From Daphnia carinata (Eukaryota; Arthropoda; Branchiopoda; Diplostraca; Daphniidae): DNA of 64,000 bases. Below are positions 1 to 11,938 of this stretch, piece by piece (within the stretch, counting starts at the first letter, position 1; each line of letters opens with the position of its first letter). The position numbers and the translations under genes were made by a program. The notes beneath the pieces were generated by a model, which was given only the letters and a program-made list of their open reading frames with translations, did no database searches and was not told the DNA's origin. The stretch lies in contig NC_081339.1 in the NCBI RefSeq assembly GCF_022539665.2, positions 6,696,367-6,760,366 of the forward strand, written 5' to 3'.

Positions 1-267
1 CCAAAAACCAGAAGAGAACTAATGGCTGAAAAAAGCCCCGCTAAAGTAAGAGCCTTGGGTGTAGGCAAACCTTTGCTTACCCATGTCTGGTGCCCACGAG
101 CATTTGCATACTTGAAGAGACGAGGGCAACATCTACAAACATTGCTAACAGAGATGTTGGATCAACAACCATTCGGCTACATCGGCAAAAATTCGTAGCA
201 AGTTAAATGACCGGTAGATTATTCACGTTAACTTGGGTCCAAAGGAAACACCCAACGCGAGCTTCCA

Positions 268-275
268 TATATAAG
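268..275 (+). promoter_or_regulatory. TATA box of first C1q gene
   Basis: TATATAAG lies 81 bp upstream of the start codon at 349. The second C1q gene has TATAAG 79 bp before its ATG, and the third has TATATAAAG 81 bp before its ATG. The constant spacing supports a shared core-promoter layout in this family. Confidence 0.65.
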
Positions 276-348
276 AGTGACAATTCTGAACTCCACTATT
301 ACATTTCTACACCCAACTACATCGAGTTGTGTTCGGCATCAGCCAAAG

Positions 349-3300
349 ATGAGCTATTCCGTAAGTCAACAATTATTGTTTCTTTTTTTCTACTTAAACT
401 CAAGGGTGTTTGAATTCGTTTGCATTTTCATCAGCTTGTCACTCTTTTCTCCGTTCTCACGTGCATCGTTTACGGTCAATTGCCTGGAATTTGGAATCAC
501 AATCATTATGGCTTTCGCCATAACGTTGCGTATTCACCTAATGCACCGAGAAATTCAGCTGGATTAGCCATTGACGCACCACACGGCACCGTTGAACAGC
601 CTGAACCACGCAATCTTTATGTTCTTGTTAGAATAGCACGCCTCGAACAAAATTACAGAAATTTAGCAGCAGAATTACGAACAAGTATTCACATAGTTTT
701 ACTGTTTAAGCATACCAATAAATTAGTTACTTTTTTTACCGTAGAGTTATCAGATGCCGATAAGAAAATTACGGATTTAACCAACAACTTGGCAAGTAAG
801 ATTTCCTTACAAAGGAACCTTTTTTTAAATGTGCAAAGCCCCTAAGAAAACTACCTGTCATTGTTAACAGGTACGACGAAAGATTTGGAGCAAACTACAG
901 CCGATTTGGAGAAAACAACAGCCGATTTGGAGAAAACAACAGCCGATTTGGAGCAAACTACATCAAATTTGGCCAACACCAACGCGAACGTTGCCCAGTT
1001 AGAATCGAAATTGAAAGGTTATCCGAGTCATGTGAATGCATTGAAAAAAAGCCATGGCTAATATTGAATCCATTTCCGTATTGCAGAAACTTCAGCATTG
1101 GCATCAGACACGTCAAGTGAACTAGGTACTTTTAAACAGGAGCAGGCCGCTACTAATTTACAAAATGATAACAAAATTACGGATTTAACCAACAACTTGG
1201 CAAGTAAGATATCCTAACAAAGTAACCTCTTTTTATGTGTGCAAAGCCCTAATTGAATCCATTTCCGAATTGCAGAAACTTCAGCATTGGCATCAGACAC
1301 GTCAAGTGAACTAGGTACTTTTAAACAGCAGCAGGTCGCTACTAATTCACAAGATGATAAGAAAATTACGGATTTGACCGCCAACTTGGCAAGTAAGATA
1401 TCCTAACAAAGTAACCTCTTTTTATGTGTGCAAAACCACTGAAAAACTACCTGTCATTGTTAACAGGTACGGCGAAAGAATACATCAAATTTGGCCAACA
1501 CCAACGCGAACGTTGCCCAGTTAGAATCGAGCAAACTACATCAATATTGAATCCATTTCCGTATTGCAGAAACAACACCAACGCGAACGTTGCCCAGAAT
1601 CAGGTTACGATTTACAAAATGATAACAAAATTACGGATCCGAAAACTCCCTAATTAATCCATTTCCGTATTGCAGAAACTTCAGCATTGGCATCAGACAC
1701 GTCATGATGAATGCAGTGAAAAAAAGCCATGGCTAATATTGAATCCATTTCCGTATTGCAGAAACTTCAGCATTGGCATCAGACACGTCAAGTGAACTAG
1801 GTACTTTTAAACAGGAGCAGGCCGCTACTAATTTACAAAATGTTAACAAAATTACGGATTTAACCAACAACTTGGCAAGTAAGATATCCTAACAAAGTAA
1901 CCTCTTTTTATGTGTGCAAAGCCCTAATTGAATCCATTTCCGTATTGCAGAAACTTCAGCATTGGCATCAGACACGTCAAGTGAACTAGGTACTTTTAAA
2001 CAGGAGCAGGCCACCACTAATTTACAAAATGATAACAAAATTACGGATTTAACCAACAACTTGGCAAGTAAGATATCCTAACAAAGTAACCTCTTTTTAT
2101 GTGTGCAAAGCCCTAATTGAATCCATTTCCGAATTGCAGAAACTTCAGCATTGGCATCAGACACGTCAAGTGAACTAGGTACTTTTAAACAGCAGCAGGT
2201 CGCTACTAATTCACAAGATGATAAGAAAATTACGGATTTGACCGCCAACTTGGCAAGTAAGATATCCTAACAAAGTAACCTCTTTTTATGTGTGCAAAAC
2301 CACTGAAAAACTACCTGTCATTGTTAACAGGTACGGCGAAAGAATTGGAGCAAACTACATCAAATTTGGCCAACACCAACGCGAACGTTGCCCAGTTAGA
2401 ATCGAAATTGAAAGGTTATCCGAGTCATGTGAATGCAGTGAAAAAAAGCCATGGCTAATATTGAATCCATTTCCGTATTGCAGAAACTTCAGCATTGGCA
2501 TCAGACACGTCAAGTGAACTAGGTACTTTTAAACAGGAGCAGGCCGCTACTAATTTACAAAATGATAACAAAATTACGGATTTAACCAACAACTTGGCAA
2601 GTAAGATATCCTAACAAAGTAACCTCTTTTTATGTGTGCAAAGCCCTAATTGAATCCATTTCCGTATTGCAGAAACTTCAGCATTGGCATCAGACACGTC
2701 AAGTGAACTAGGTACTTTTAAACAGGAGCAGGCCACCACTAATTTACAAAATGATAACAAAATTACGGATTTAACCAACAACTTGGCAAGTAAGATATCC
2801 TAACAAAGTAACCTCTTTTTATGTGTGCAAAGCCCTAATTGAATCCATTTCCGTATTGCAGAAACTTCAGCATTGGCATCAGACACGTCAAGTGAACTAG
2901 GTACTTTTAAACAGGAGCAGGCCGCTACTAATTTACAAAATGTTAACAAAATTACGGATTTAACCAACAACTTGGCAAGTAAGATATCCTAACAAAGTAA
3001 CCTCTTTTTATGTGTGCAAAGCCCTAATTGAATCCATTTCCGAATTGCAGAAACTTCAGCATTGGCATCAGACACGTCAAGTGAACTAGGTACTTTTAAA
3101 CAGCAGCAGGTCGCTACTAATTCACAAGATGATAAGAAAATTACGGATTTGACCGCCAACTTGGCAAGTAAGATTTCTTTACAAAGTAATCATTTTTTAA
3201 ATGTGCAAAACCACTGAAAAACTACCTGTCATTGTAACAGTTACGACGACAAATTTGGCTAAAACTACATCCGATTTGACCAACACCAACACGAACGTTG

Positions 3301-4258
3301 CCCAGCTAGACTCGAAATTAACAGGTTATCCGATTCATGTGAATGACGGTGAAACATAGGCTTGGCTAATACTGAATCCATTTTCAAATTGCAGATACTT
3401 CAAAAATGGCATACGCCACGTCAAGTGCACTGGATACTTTTAAACAGGAGCAGGCCGGTATTGATTTTAGAAATGAAACTGTTCAACTTAAACCACGTCC
3501 AAAAAATGTTTATCATTTACAGGTGTGAATAGAAACACTGAAACACGAATAACAAATTTGCTAACACCAACGACGATAAACAAAATCCCCGGTTCCTGTT
3601 CAGATCTAAACGATATTGGTTACACAAAAAGTGGACTCTACTCCGTACTGGACAGCAAACAAATCAAAACCGTTTACTGCGATTTCACGAAAAATCCTCC
3701 CAGTTAAACCACTTAACATTTTTCGCGAGAAAAAAAAATGATTAATCTATTTATATTTATAACATTTCAGATTACCAGAAGGCAATTGGCTATCAAGACA
3801 TCAAATCAAAGCCAGTATACTTCTACGTACAGAAAATTCAATCATACTCGTCAAAGTCAGTTCCAATTCCATATGAACGGATCATAATCAACAGTGGAAA
3901 TGCAATGGATCCAGTAAGCGGAAAATTCACAGCACCCGTTACAGGAACCTATTTCTTTTCATTTACTGGACTTGTGCTATTTTCCGTGTCAAACGAAAAA
4001 CTCGTAGAGTTTAACGTGATGCTTTATCAAAATGGTCAAGCAGTTGCACGTAGTCAGGTGAACGAAGTGAACGGTATTGCTAACCCCAATTATGTAAGCC
4101 CATTAGTTCTTCAAACGGTTCTAACGTTGCAAGCCGGAGACAAAGTATGGGTGCAGAGCGACATAATCAACAGAGGGATTCTATACGACAGCAGTGAAGC
4201 CCAATGCACGCATTTTAACGGCTTGCTTTTAGAAGAAGAGATCGCCATTTCCTTGTAG
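349..4258 (+). CDS. Secreted C1q-domain protein with amplified coiled-coil exons
   Basis: Probable secreted, oligomerising C1q-family protein. Exons: 349-360 (MSYS), 435-684, 745-795, 871-1017, a run of 117-nt exons (1087, 1276, 1762, 1951, 2140, 2484, 2673, 2862, 3051), 84-nt exons at 2331 and 3241, then 3395-3457, 3523-3702 and 3771-4258. All introns after the second exon are phase 1, so internal exons can be added or skipped without changing frame. The N-terminus is a signal peptide (LVTLFSVLTCIVYG-Q). The middle has repeated heptad-like TTADLE units and ITDLTNNLA segments. Exon 3523 encodes a fibrinogen-like strip (GSCSDLNDIGYTKSGLYSV, then TVYCDFTK). The last exon is a C1q domain (FTAPVTGTYFFSFTG, ending LLLEEEIAISL). 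The segment 1467-1740 holds a scrambled, frame-broken unit that must be skipped. Using the nine intact 117-nt units gives about 803 aa. The exact splice set is uncertain. Confidence 0.7.
1087..3167 (+). repeat. Tandem 189-bp exon+intron units inside the first C1q gene
   Basis: A 117-nt exon plus a 72-nt intron recurs with a 189-bp period. Intact exon starts are 1087, 1276, 1762, 1951, 2140, 2484, 2673, 2862 and 3051. The units are near identical, including introns, which points to recent unequal exchange. The higher-order block 1276-2140 is partly repeated at 2140-3051. Units near 1467-1740 are deleted or fused. Confidence 0.9.
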
Positions 4259-6559
4259 AGTGGCTAGATTTCATGTAGAGCTTCAGCGTTTATATTTTAG
4301 AACGAAAACCCTATTGTAGATCCATGTGTAATAGAACTCTTACAAACCTTCTTCAAGCACTCTTCAGTATCCGTATCTCCTCAGTCACACCCAAATCCGG
4401 AGAACGAGTTGGCAATACTTTTTCGACCAATTCAAAAATGACTTGGATTCGTCCAACAAAATAAAAAGTTAAGTTTTGCCACTTACAACAAGAACGGCCA
4501 TGTAATACCACCTCTTACCGGAGCAATAGCAACTTCGGCAGAAGTAAAATCATCGTTAGCAACTGTGACTACCATAACTACACTCGCAACACCAGCACCG
4601 GATTCTCACGCAGCTTGACAATAGACACTATACTAAGATCTGTCTCAACAACAGGCACTAAGGAAAGATTAAACCTTGAATCCACCCCCTTTAATTAAGA
4701 TCTTTGGACGTAGGTAAGGGTAGGCTAGACAATAATGACATCGCTCTAACTACCCATGGCCAAACCCCTATGAAGAACACAATACAAAATAAATAAAAAT
4801 AAATAATCTTCAATTTAAAAAAATCCTTCAGTTTCAATTTCCTCGCGTTAATCGAACAAAGGCATAAAACAGGGATTTAAACCGCCCATGAATTGTTAAC
4901 TTACTAGTCGTCCATCAGAATATTGAACTCATTTCAAGACAAGGCAATAAATGAACAAATTGAATGTATAGTATGTAGTTCAACATAATCTAATGTCCAC
5001 ATAATCGAAGTTTTAAAACGGTGTGTGGTAGGCTATTTCATGAATTGGAGGAGGGCACAAATTTTAACATTCCAAAAAAGGGAGAGACTCTCAAAGTATA
5101 TCAACGCGCAAAACAGGTTTGTTAACAATCTGAGTTTAAGCACTTACCAAAAATCCATATCAAGTTGTGAGTCTAACATCCTTTCAAAGGCACCAGCCTG
5201 ACACCCAATGTTTCAATGATGTTCTACAGGTGTCATTCGTAAACACGTGAGCCTCGCACAGTTTAAAAGCGACTGCTACGGAAATCAAAGGGGAACCGAC
5301 AACTGACAACTGAAAAAGAATGTCCTAAATAATCCGTACCCTACCCCTCGCCAACGTAAGAGCCCCGGGTGTAGGCAAGCGATTGGTTCCCCATGTCTGT
5401 CTATTTGTTTTACCCTACCCGACCTCCCATTAAAAAAGGTCTAAGTAAATGTCCTCAACACGGACAAGCCAACTATTAATTTTGGGACGTATTATATGAT
5501 TGGAAGTTTATCTTCCGCAACGCCACACAATAATTAATATAGTTTAGCAACTAGGAGACATTACCCCCTACTGTAGGGGGGGGGGGGGGCGTCAATTCGT
5601 ATGTAAAAAAAAAGAGCGTGGGGCGTTTTTCATTTAAAAAGGGGAATCTCTATCACAGATTGCTACACATAACTGCTGCAGGTAGCATTATTTGAATGTT
5701 TTTTTTCGCCACATCGTTACATAGTCTCCAAGCCTTTATGTTGGTACAGAGTTTCCATCCAGACTTTCCATTTCCAGTTCCCTACGACAAAAATGTGATT
5801 TTGAACTATGTACTCTTATACTGCACTAGCCACTCAATGATTTTCTGTTATAATTTTAATGAACAGCCAATGCCTACCGTGAGGTCATCTAAGATATGAA
5901 ATGCAAATAAATGAATAAAGTTTGGATTGCATGTTCAGAGCTGTTGACAAGGGCAGCTACTTGGTTGTTGGCAGCTAGTTTTTGGCCTCTATGTTTTTGA
6001 AGGGAGAAACCTTGGGTGTGGATTAACTTGTAAACAATTTCGACCATAAACAGACTCCGTCTTTTATGGAAAACCAAATCCCCCATTTCCATCGCAAAGA
6101 GATAGAGCACTCGATCCACGCCCAGATTGGTAGTACTGCCATCGTTTAAACAAGGGCTTTAACAACAGAATTGAAACCCCAACTTCCCGTAAAGTGAGAC
6201 CCTTTGGTGTAGACAAGATGTAGGCCAGATAATAACGATATTACTTTGCTTACCCATGTCCGTTTCGCCGGTTCCCATGCTCATTTTCCTATGGGAAAAA
6301 AAAAACTAACAAAAGAAACAAATAATAATCACATCTGTCCAAAATCATAGAAAAATAATGCCAAGGCAACATTTCTCTTCCAAACACTTACCAGTTAAGT
6401 TTTGTAATTCCCACCATTTTCGAGCTTTTATCGAGACATAATTTCAAAGTTTAAACAGCATAGTCAACAAGTAGTTGTGCCACACGGAAACACGGCGCTC
6501 GATTTAAGTTCACGTTCAATTCGCGCAGTTATTTCGATTAATCATGATCTTGGTTATTT
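4259..6559. other. Intergenic DNA with C1q-associated repeats
   Basis: No gene is visible. About 4260-4770 matches the downstream flank of the second C1q gene (10252-10780). A short motif containing GTGTAGGYAAG recurs near 4700, 5355 and 6200. A G run of about 15 lies at 5576-5590. AATAAA at 4460-4465 is a plausible poly(A) signal for the upstream gene. Confidence 0.6.
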
Positions 6560-6817
6560 GCATTTAACCCAAGGACGACAATTGTCCTTTACAAAAATGG
6601 TCAATCGGTAGCGGTCACTGAGGTGTACGAAGTCATCATCATACCCACAGGTCCTACCTACGCAAGTCCGATAACTCTTCAGTCTACTCTAGATTTGCTT
6701 CCCTGTGATCAAGTCTGGATGGAGATGCCAGAAATGACCGACGGGAAACTATATGGGGACGGTGCAACGTCATTTAATGGCTGGCTTTTAGAAGAAACAA
6801 TTACCCTTTCGCTGTAA
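6560..6817 (+). pseudogene. C1q-domain fragment (C-terminal half)
   Basis: An open stretch encodes the second half of a C1q domain. It begins AFNPRTTIVLYKNGQSVAVT, continues SPITLQSTLDLL with DQVWMEM, and ends FNGWLLEETITLSL before a stop. It aligns with the last 85 residues of the neighbouring C1q genes. No signal peptide, coiled-coil exons or first half of the domain is visible upstream, so it is probably a gene remnant. It could still serve as a terminal exon if an upstream exon lies in unrecognised sequence. Confidence 0.7.
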
Positions 6818-7424
6818 GAGAGAGAGAGACCTGAGTTCACTACGTTAGCATTGACACTGTTGTTTGAAACTGTCTGTTTGATCTCTTCCTTTCGCAGGAA
6901 AATAAACGCACATTTTCTTCGAACATAAAAAGAATGAAAAAAAAGCTTGTTTCTTACCATCAAAGATCATGAAGACCAGGTTGACCAAAATATAATAGCC
7001 AAAGACAATAGGTCGATGAAGAACTTTAAATAAATTGAATCAGAAATTTAAATAGGATTTAACGGAGACCAAAAATAAAATATAGGCTATTGATATGGAC
7101 CTCAAAAGTAAAAACGTTCCATAAATCAATCGATGAAATCTTATCTACATTTTCTAATTAAACGGTTCGTTAACTGTTTAGACGCAAACCAAGGATTTGA
7201 AAGATCTAGAAATAATGGCACGGATTTCGAAGCAAAGGTTCTCATACACATCAAAGAAAAGCTAGAAGGTGCAACAATTATTTTTCTGTTTAAAAACAAA
7301 ATCAAATGAAATTCAAGCAAATCCTCTGATTTTTAAGAAGTTGCGAAACGAGAGTGAGAAACAAAGTCTAAACTTGAAGGTCTTAATACAAACTTGAATG
7401 GTATAATTAACACTTCAATTAAAA

Positions 7425-7553
7425 GCAGGAGATAAAATGGGGGTTTAGATTAAATACCTTTCCAAAGATGTGGCATTGTTTGATGATGCTGATAACCAAA
7501 CTCATTTCACTGGTTTCCTGTTGCAAGAAGATATTTCCTCATTATCTAACTAA
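7425..7553 (+). pseudogene. Short decayed C1q C-terminus
   Basis: A frame encodes the last 40 or so residues of a C1q domain, including ALFDDADNQTHFTGFLLQED before a stop, but contains an in-frame stop near the GDKMGV start. It resembles the end of the third C1q gene (LTHFSGFLLEEDFS) more than the first two. Sequence from about 7170 to 7425 is too degraded to assign. Confidence 0.6.
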
Positions 7554-8195
7554 CAACGTGACTTATTTATTGATTGGATAAATTATGTGAGTAAAAATAT
7601 ACCGCATAGTAATGTGAAATCATGTTAAATGTCAGGGCGATGGTTAAAACGCCGAGACAGCAAATGTTTTCTGAATGTACCTTAAAATTCCGAACATTGA
7701 ACACGAAAAAGTCAAAACTGTAACCACCAAATTTTTCATTCTAAAGCGGGAAAAACCCTATAGAACATAAAACGTACAAAAAATGTTCATAAAAAAAAAA
7801 ACAAGTACTTGCTAAACGAAATGCCATGCCAAAGAAAGGCCAGCCAAACATTCCTGTAGTATTCCAAAGCTATCAGTTTAACGCCGATCCATGTTCTCCA
7901 GTTGTCATGGGCAAGGCCTTCAGTACGTATGCTACACACCACGAAAACCTAGAAGAGAACTAATGACCGCTACAGTAATAGCCTTGCGTGTAGGTATGCG
8001 TTTGCTTACATATGCCTGTGTCCACGAGCATTTGCATGCTTAAAGAGTCGAGGGCAACATCTACAAACATCCGCATACATGGATGTCGGGTCAACAACTA
8101 TTTGGCTACATCGGCGAAATTCGTAGCAAGTTAAATGACCGTTAGATTATTTACGTTACCTTTAGTCCAAAGGCAACACCCAACGCGAGCCGCCG

Positions 8196-8201
8196 TATAA
8201 G
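8196..8201 (+). promoter_or_regulatory. TATA box of second C1q gene
   Basis: TATAAG lies 79 bp upstream of the ATG at 8275, within a block (about 7940-8280) that duplicates the promoter region of the first C1q gene (1-350). Confidence 0.6.
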
Positions 8202-8274
8202 AGTGACAATTCTGAACACCACTATTACATTTCTACAGCCGACTACATCGAGTTGTGTTCGGCAACAGCCAAAG

Positions 8275-10251
8275 ATGAGGCACTCCGTAAGTAGACAGTT
8301 TTTTTTTTTTTATTTCCACTTAAATTCAAAGGTGTTTGAATTCATTTGGATTCCCATCAGTTTGTCACTCTTTTCTCCATTCTCACGTGCATCGTTTACG
8401 GTCAATTACCTGGAATTTGGAATCACAATCTTTATGGCTTTCGTCCTAACGTTGCGTATTCACCTTCCACACTGAGCAATTCAGCTCGATTTTCCATTGA
8501 CGCACAACGCGACACCGTCAAACAGCCTGAAGCACGCGGTCTATTTGTCCATGCTAGAATAGCACGCCTGGAACAAAATTACAGAAATTTAGCAGAAGAA
8601 TTTCGAACAAGTATTTACACAGTTTTATTGTTTTAGCATACGCATAAAATAATAACTTTGCTTACCATAGACTTATCGAATGCCGATAAGAAAATTACGG
8701 ATCTAATCAACAAATTAGCAAGTAAGATTTACTTAGAACGCGAACGTTTTTAATGGGTGCAAAACCATTGAAAGCTTCTCTTCACTGTGAACAGGTACGA
8801 CGGAAGCTTTGGATAAAACAGCCGAGCTGGCCATCTCCAACGCGAAAGTTGCCGAGTTAGACACGAATTTAAAAGGTAACTCTAATCAAATGAATGACGG
8901 TGAAACGTACGTTTCGCTAATATTGAATCCATTTCCAACTTGCAGACACTTCAACATTGGCATCAGACACGTCAACTGCACTAAAAACTTTACAACAGGA
9001 TCAGGCCGGTATTGATTTGAGAAATGATAAAAAAATTACGGATTTAATTTGCAGATTAGCAAATAAGATTTACTTACATACTAACCTTTTTTCTGAGTGC
9101 AATACAACTGAAAAACTACCTATCGTTGTTAACAGGTACGACGGAAGCTTTGAAAGTAACTACAGCCGATTTGGCAACCACAAACACGAAAGTTGCCGAC
9201 TTAGACACGAAATTAAAAGGTAATCCGAGTCAATCGAGTGACAGTGAAACGTCCGCATGACTAATATTGAATCCATTTCGAACTTGCAGACACTTCAAAA
9301 TTGGCATCAGACACGTCAAGCGCATTAGATACTTTTAAAGAGGAGCAGTCCGGTATTGAAATTAAGAAATGAAACGGTTCAACTTAGAGAAGTTAAAGAG
9401 TGTTTTGTCATTTACAGGTGTGAACGCAAACACTGAGATGCAAATAACGAATTTGCAAGGACAAATTGATGGTAATATTGATGAATAATAGCTAAGTTTC
9501 TAAGCTTAAAGCACCGGTACTATTCATGTGTAATAGCAATAACCTGCACCTGTAAAGCTGACGATTTGACGACGGTAAACAGAATCCCCGGTTCCTGTTC
9601 AGATCTAGTCGACATTGGTTACACAAAAAGTGGTCTCTACTCTGTACTGAACGGCAAACAAATTCAAACCGTTTACTGCGATTTCACCAAAAATCCATCC
9701 GGTTAAACTATTTAACATTTGTGGCAAGAAGAAAAAATTAGTCTATTGATATGTATAACATTTCAGATTACCAGAAGGCGATTGGTTATCAAGACATCAA
9801 ATCAAAGCCAGTATACTTCTACGTACAGAAAACTCAATCATACTCAGAAGTTTCTGTTCCAATTCCATATGAACTCACCATAATCAACAGCGGAGAAGCC
9901 ATGGATGCAGCAAGCGGAATATTCACAGCACCCGTTGAAGGAACTTACTTTTTTTCATTTACTGGACTTGCGCGATTTGCGTCGTCAACTGATCTTAGCG
10001 CATTTAACGTACTGCTTTATCGAAATAGTCAATCAGTTGCACGTTGTCAGGTGTTCGAAGTTGACGGTTTTGCTAATGACGGTAATCTAAATCCATTAGT
10101 TCTTCAAACGACTCTAACGTTGCAAGTCGGAGACAAAGTATGGGTGCAAAGTGATATAATCATCGGAGGGATTCTAATCGACTTCAGCGACACCCAGTGC
10201 ACGAATTTCAACGGCTGGCTTATAGAAGAAGAGATCGCCATTTCCTTGTAG
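8275..10251 (+). CDS. Secreted C1q-domain protein
   Basis: Close tandem paralogue of the gene at 349-4258, without the exon amplification. Proposed exons: 8275-8286, 8361-8610, 8671-8721, 8795-8875, 8946-9008, 9136-9219, 9290-9352, 9418-9471, 9558-9701, 9767-10251. They total 1287 nt (428 aa) and join in one frame with phase-1 introns after exon 2. Domains in order: signal peptide (FVTLFSILTCIVYG), linker, coiled-coil segments, fibrinogen-like strip (GSCSDLVDIGYTKSGLYSV, then TVYCDFTK), and C1q (FTAPVEGTYFFSFTG, ending FNGWLIEEEIAISL). The usual donor after exon 5 reads AT instead of GT at 9063. An alternative donor (G|GTATTG) at 9009, also used at 9353, keeps the frame. Probably secreted and trimeric. 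The ligand is unknown. Confidence 0.8.
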
Positions 10252-11857
10252 AGCGGCTGGAATTCATGTAGAGCTTGAGGGTTTCCATTAAAAAAAAATG
10301 AAAAATCTTTGTAGACCCACGAGTAATACAACTCTTACAAACCTTATTCAATCACTCTTCAGTATCCATATCGTGCCAGCCACAACCAAATCAGCAGAAC
10401 TCGTTTGACGATTGTTTTTCGGCCAATGCAAAAACGATTGACTCATCCAACAAATTAACAAGTAAAGTTTTGCAACTTACAACAAGAATAGCCACGTAAT
10501 TCCACCAGTTTCCGATGCGATAGCAACTTCGGCAGAAGCAAAACCATCGTTAGCCACTCGAAATGCCATCACTTCATTCGGAACACCAGCACCTGATTCT
10601 CACCCAACTTGACACTACCAACAACAGGCACTAAGGTAAGGTGAAAAATTGTCATAGAATCCGCCCACTGCGATTTAGATCTTTCGGTGTAGGTAAGGGT
10701 AGGTTTGACAATAATGACGTCGCTTTGTCTACCTAGCCCCTGTTCCCGGTTTCCATGCCCAGCCCCCTATGAAAATATTCAATTAAACAACATCCTTTCG
10801 TTCCCTCAGTTTTCTACCACCCACGTAATTTAGATAATTAAAATAGAAGGATACGAACCGATGTAGGCTATATGATGAACCAGTGGAGAAACCCACTCCA
10901 TCATTTTCGTTAGTCACTAACCGAATGCCTGCGCCATTTTGTTTTTCTATATAAGAGTAAACCTAAGAATAGGTTTATGAAAAAGAAAATGTGTAAATTA
11001 TCCAAGCGGTTTCCAGCATACAAAACCTGTTTTGGGCCAATTCTATTCCCAAAGTCACCTTGCAGATGCAGATTAATCTCTGGTCATTATCAAAAGAAAA
11101 GATATTTGTCTAGGGCAGGTTAGCTAAAAAATTATGTAAGTTTGTTACCGATTGTTCTCTTCGTTGGTTTCCATGCCTTCTATGAATAAGGCTCACGTCA
11201 ACACATTTCAAGGGTGCTCTAAATCAACAGAATCCGAAGTAAAAAGGTTCACCATTTTGTTAAGTTGTTTTTGGATGACTAACATGAAAACATAAAATAC
11301 GTATAACTAGAACTACATATTTTACTTACGGCCATTCATAGAACGAAATTGCTAGATGAAAATCCTATGGATATTTTCTCTTAAACATTTGCCACTTTCC
11401 TATTAAAAGCGAATAAAATTTTTAAGGAACTATCAGAGCCATTCCTCGAAATCGGAAGACGCTGACCAAAATGAACGTCTGTCACGCAACCAACAAATCA
11501 AAAGCCAATCACAATATGCTAAAAAAATACTGAACGTGAAATTTGTTCTGGTAGGTGTTATTCATCATAGAAACCGTAGGGTTCCAATCTCAGTCGCCGT
11601 TATTCTTTGACAGTTCCGTTTGCCACATGAAATATTTCGATATCTGCGGAAATATTAGCCATTACAAAGATTCAATCTTGTCGTCGGGAATCACGCCAAC
11701 ACAACAATCCATCTAAATGTCATTTTACCTTGCCTATACGTACTTTATGTGTTACATAGGCCGTATCAAATCAAGAAGGTGTGAAACCCCTAAAGAAATT
11801 CATGGCCGTCTTTTCGATTTGCATAATGTGAACTTCGAACCAGCAATCGACTAAAAG
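10252..11857. other. Intergenic DNA
   Basis: The first 530 bp parallels the downstream flank of the first C1q gene, including a repeat of the GTGTAGGTAAGGGTAGG motif near 10690. The remaining sequence, to the TATA box at 11858, shows no coding signal that I can support. Confidence 0.5.
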
Positions 11858-11866
11858 TATATAAAG
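11858..11866 (+). promoter_or_regulatory. TATA box of third C1q gene
   Basis: TATATAAAG lies 81 bp before the ATG at 11939, the same arrangement as in the other C1q genes. Confidence 0.65.
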
Positions 11867-11938
11867 GCTGGCTGTCTGATTGACATTTCGTTCATTTCAA
11901 CAGCCAAATTTCGTGGACGGTTGCAATCTCAAGGGAAA

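Noticed and set aside
1087-3167. CRISPR-like array
   Set aside because: The repeat units are 189 bp, contain coding exons with splice signals, and have no short-repeat/spacer pattern. The genome is eukaryotic.
9353-9390. In-frame stop in the seventh exon of the second C1q gene
   Set aside because: The donor G|GTATTG at 9353 ends the exon before the stop and gives the correct phase. The first C1q gene uses the same site.
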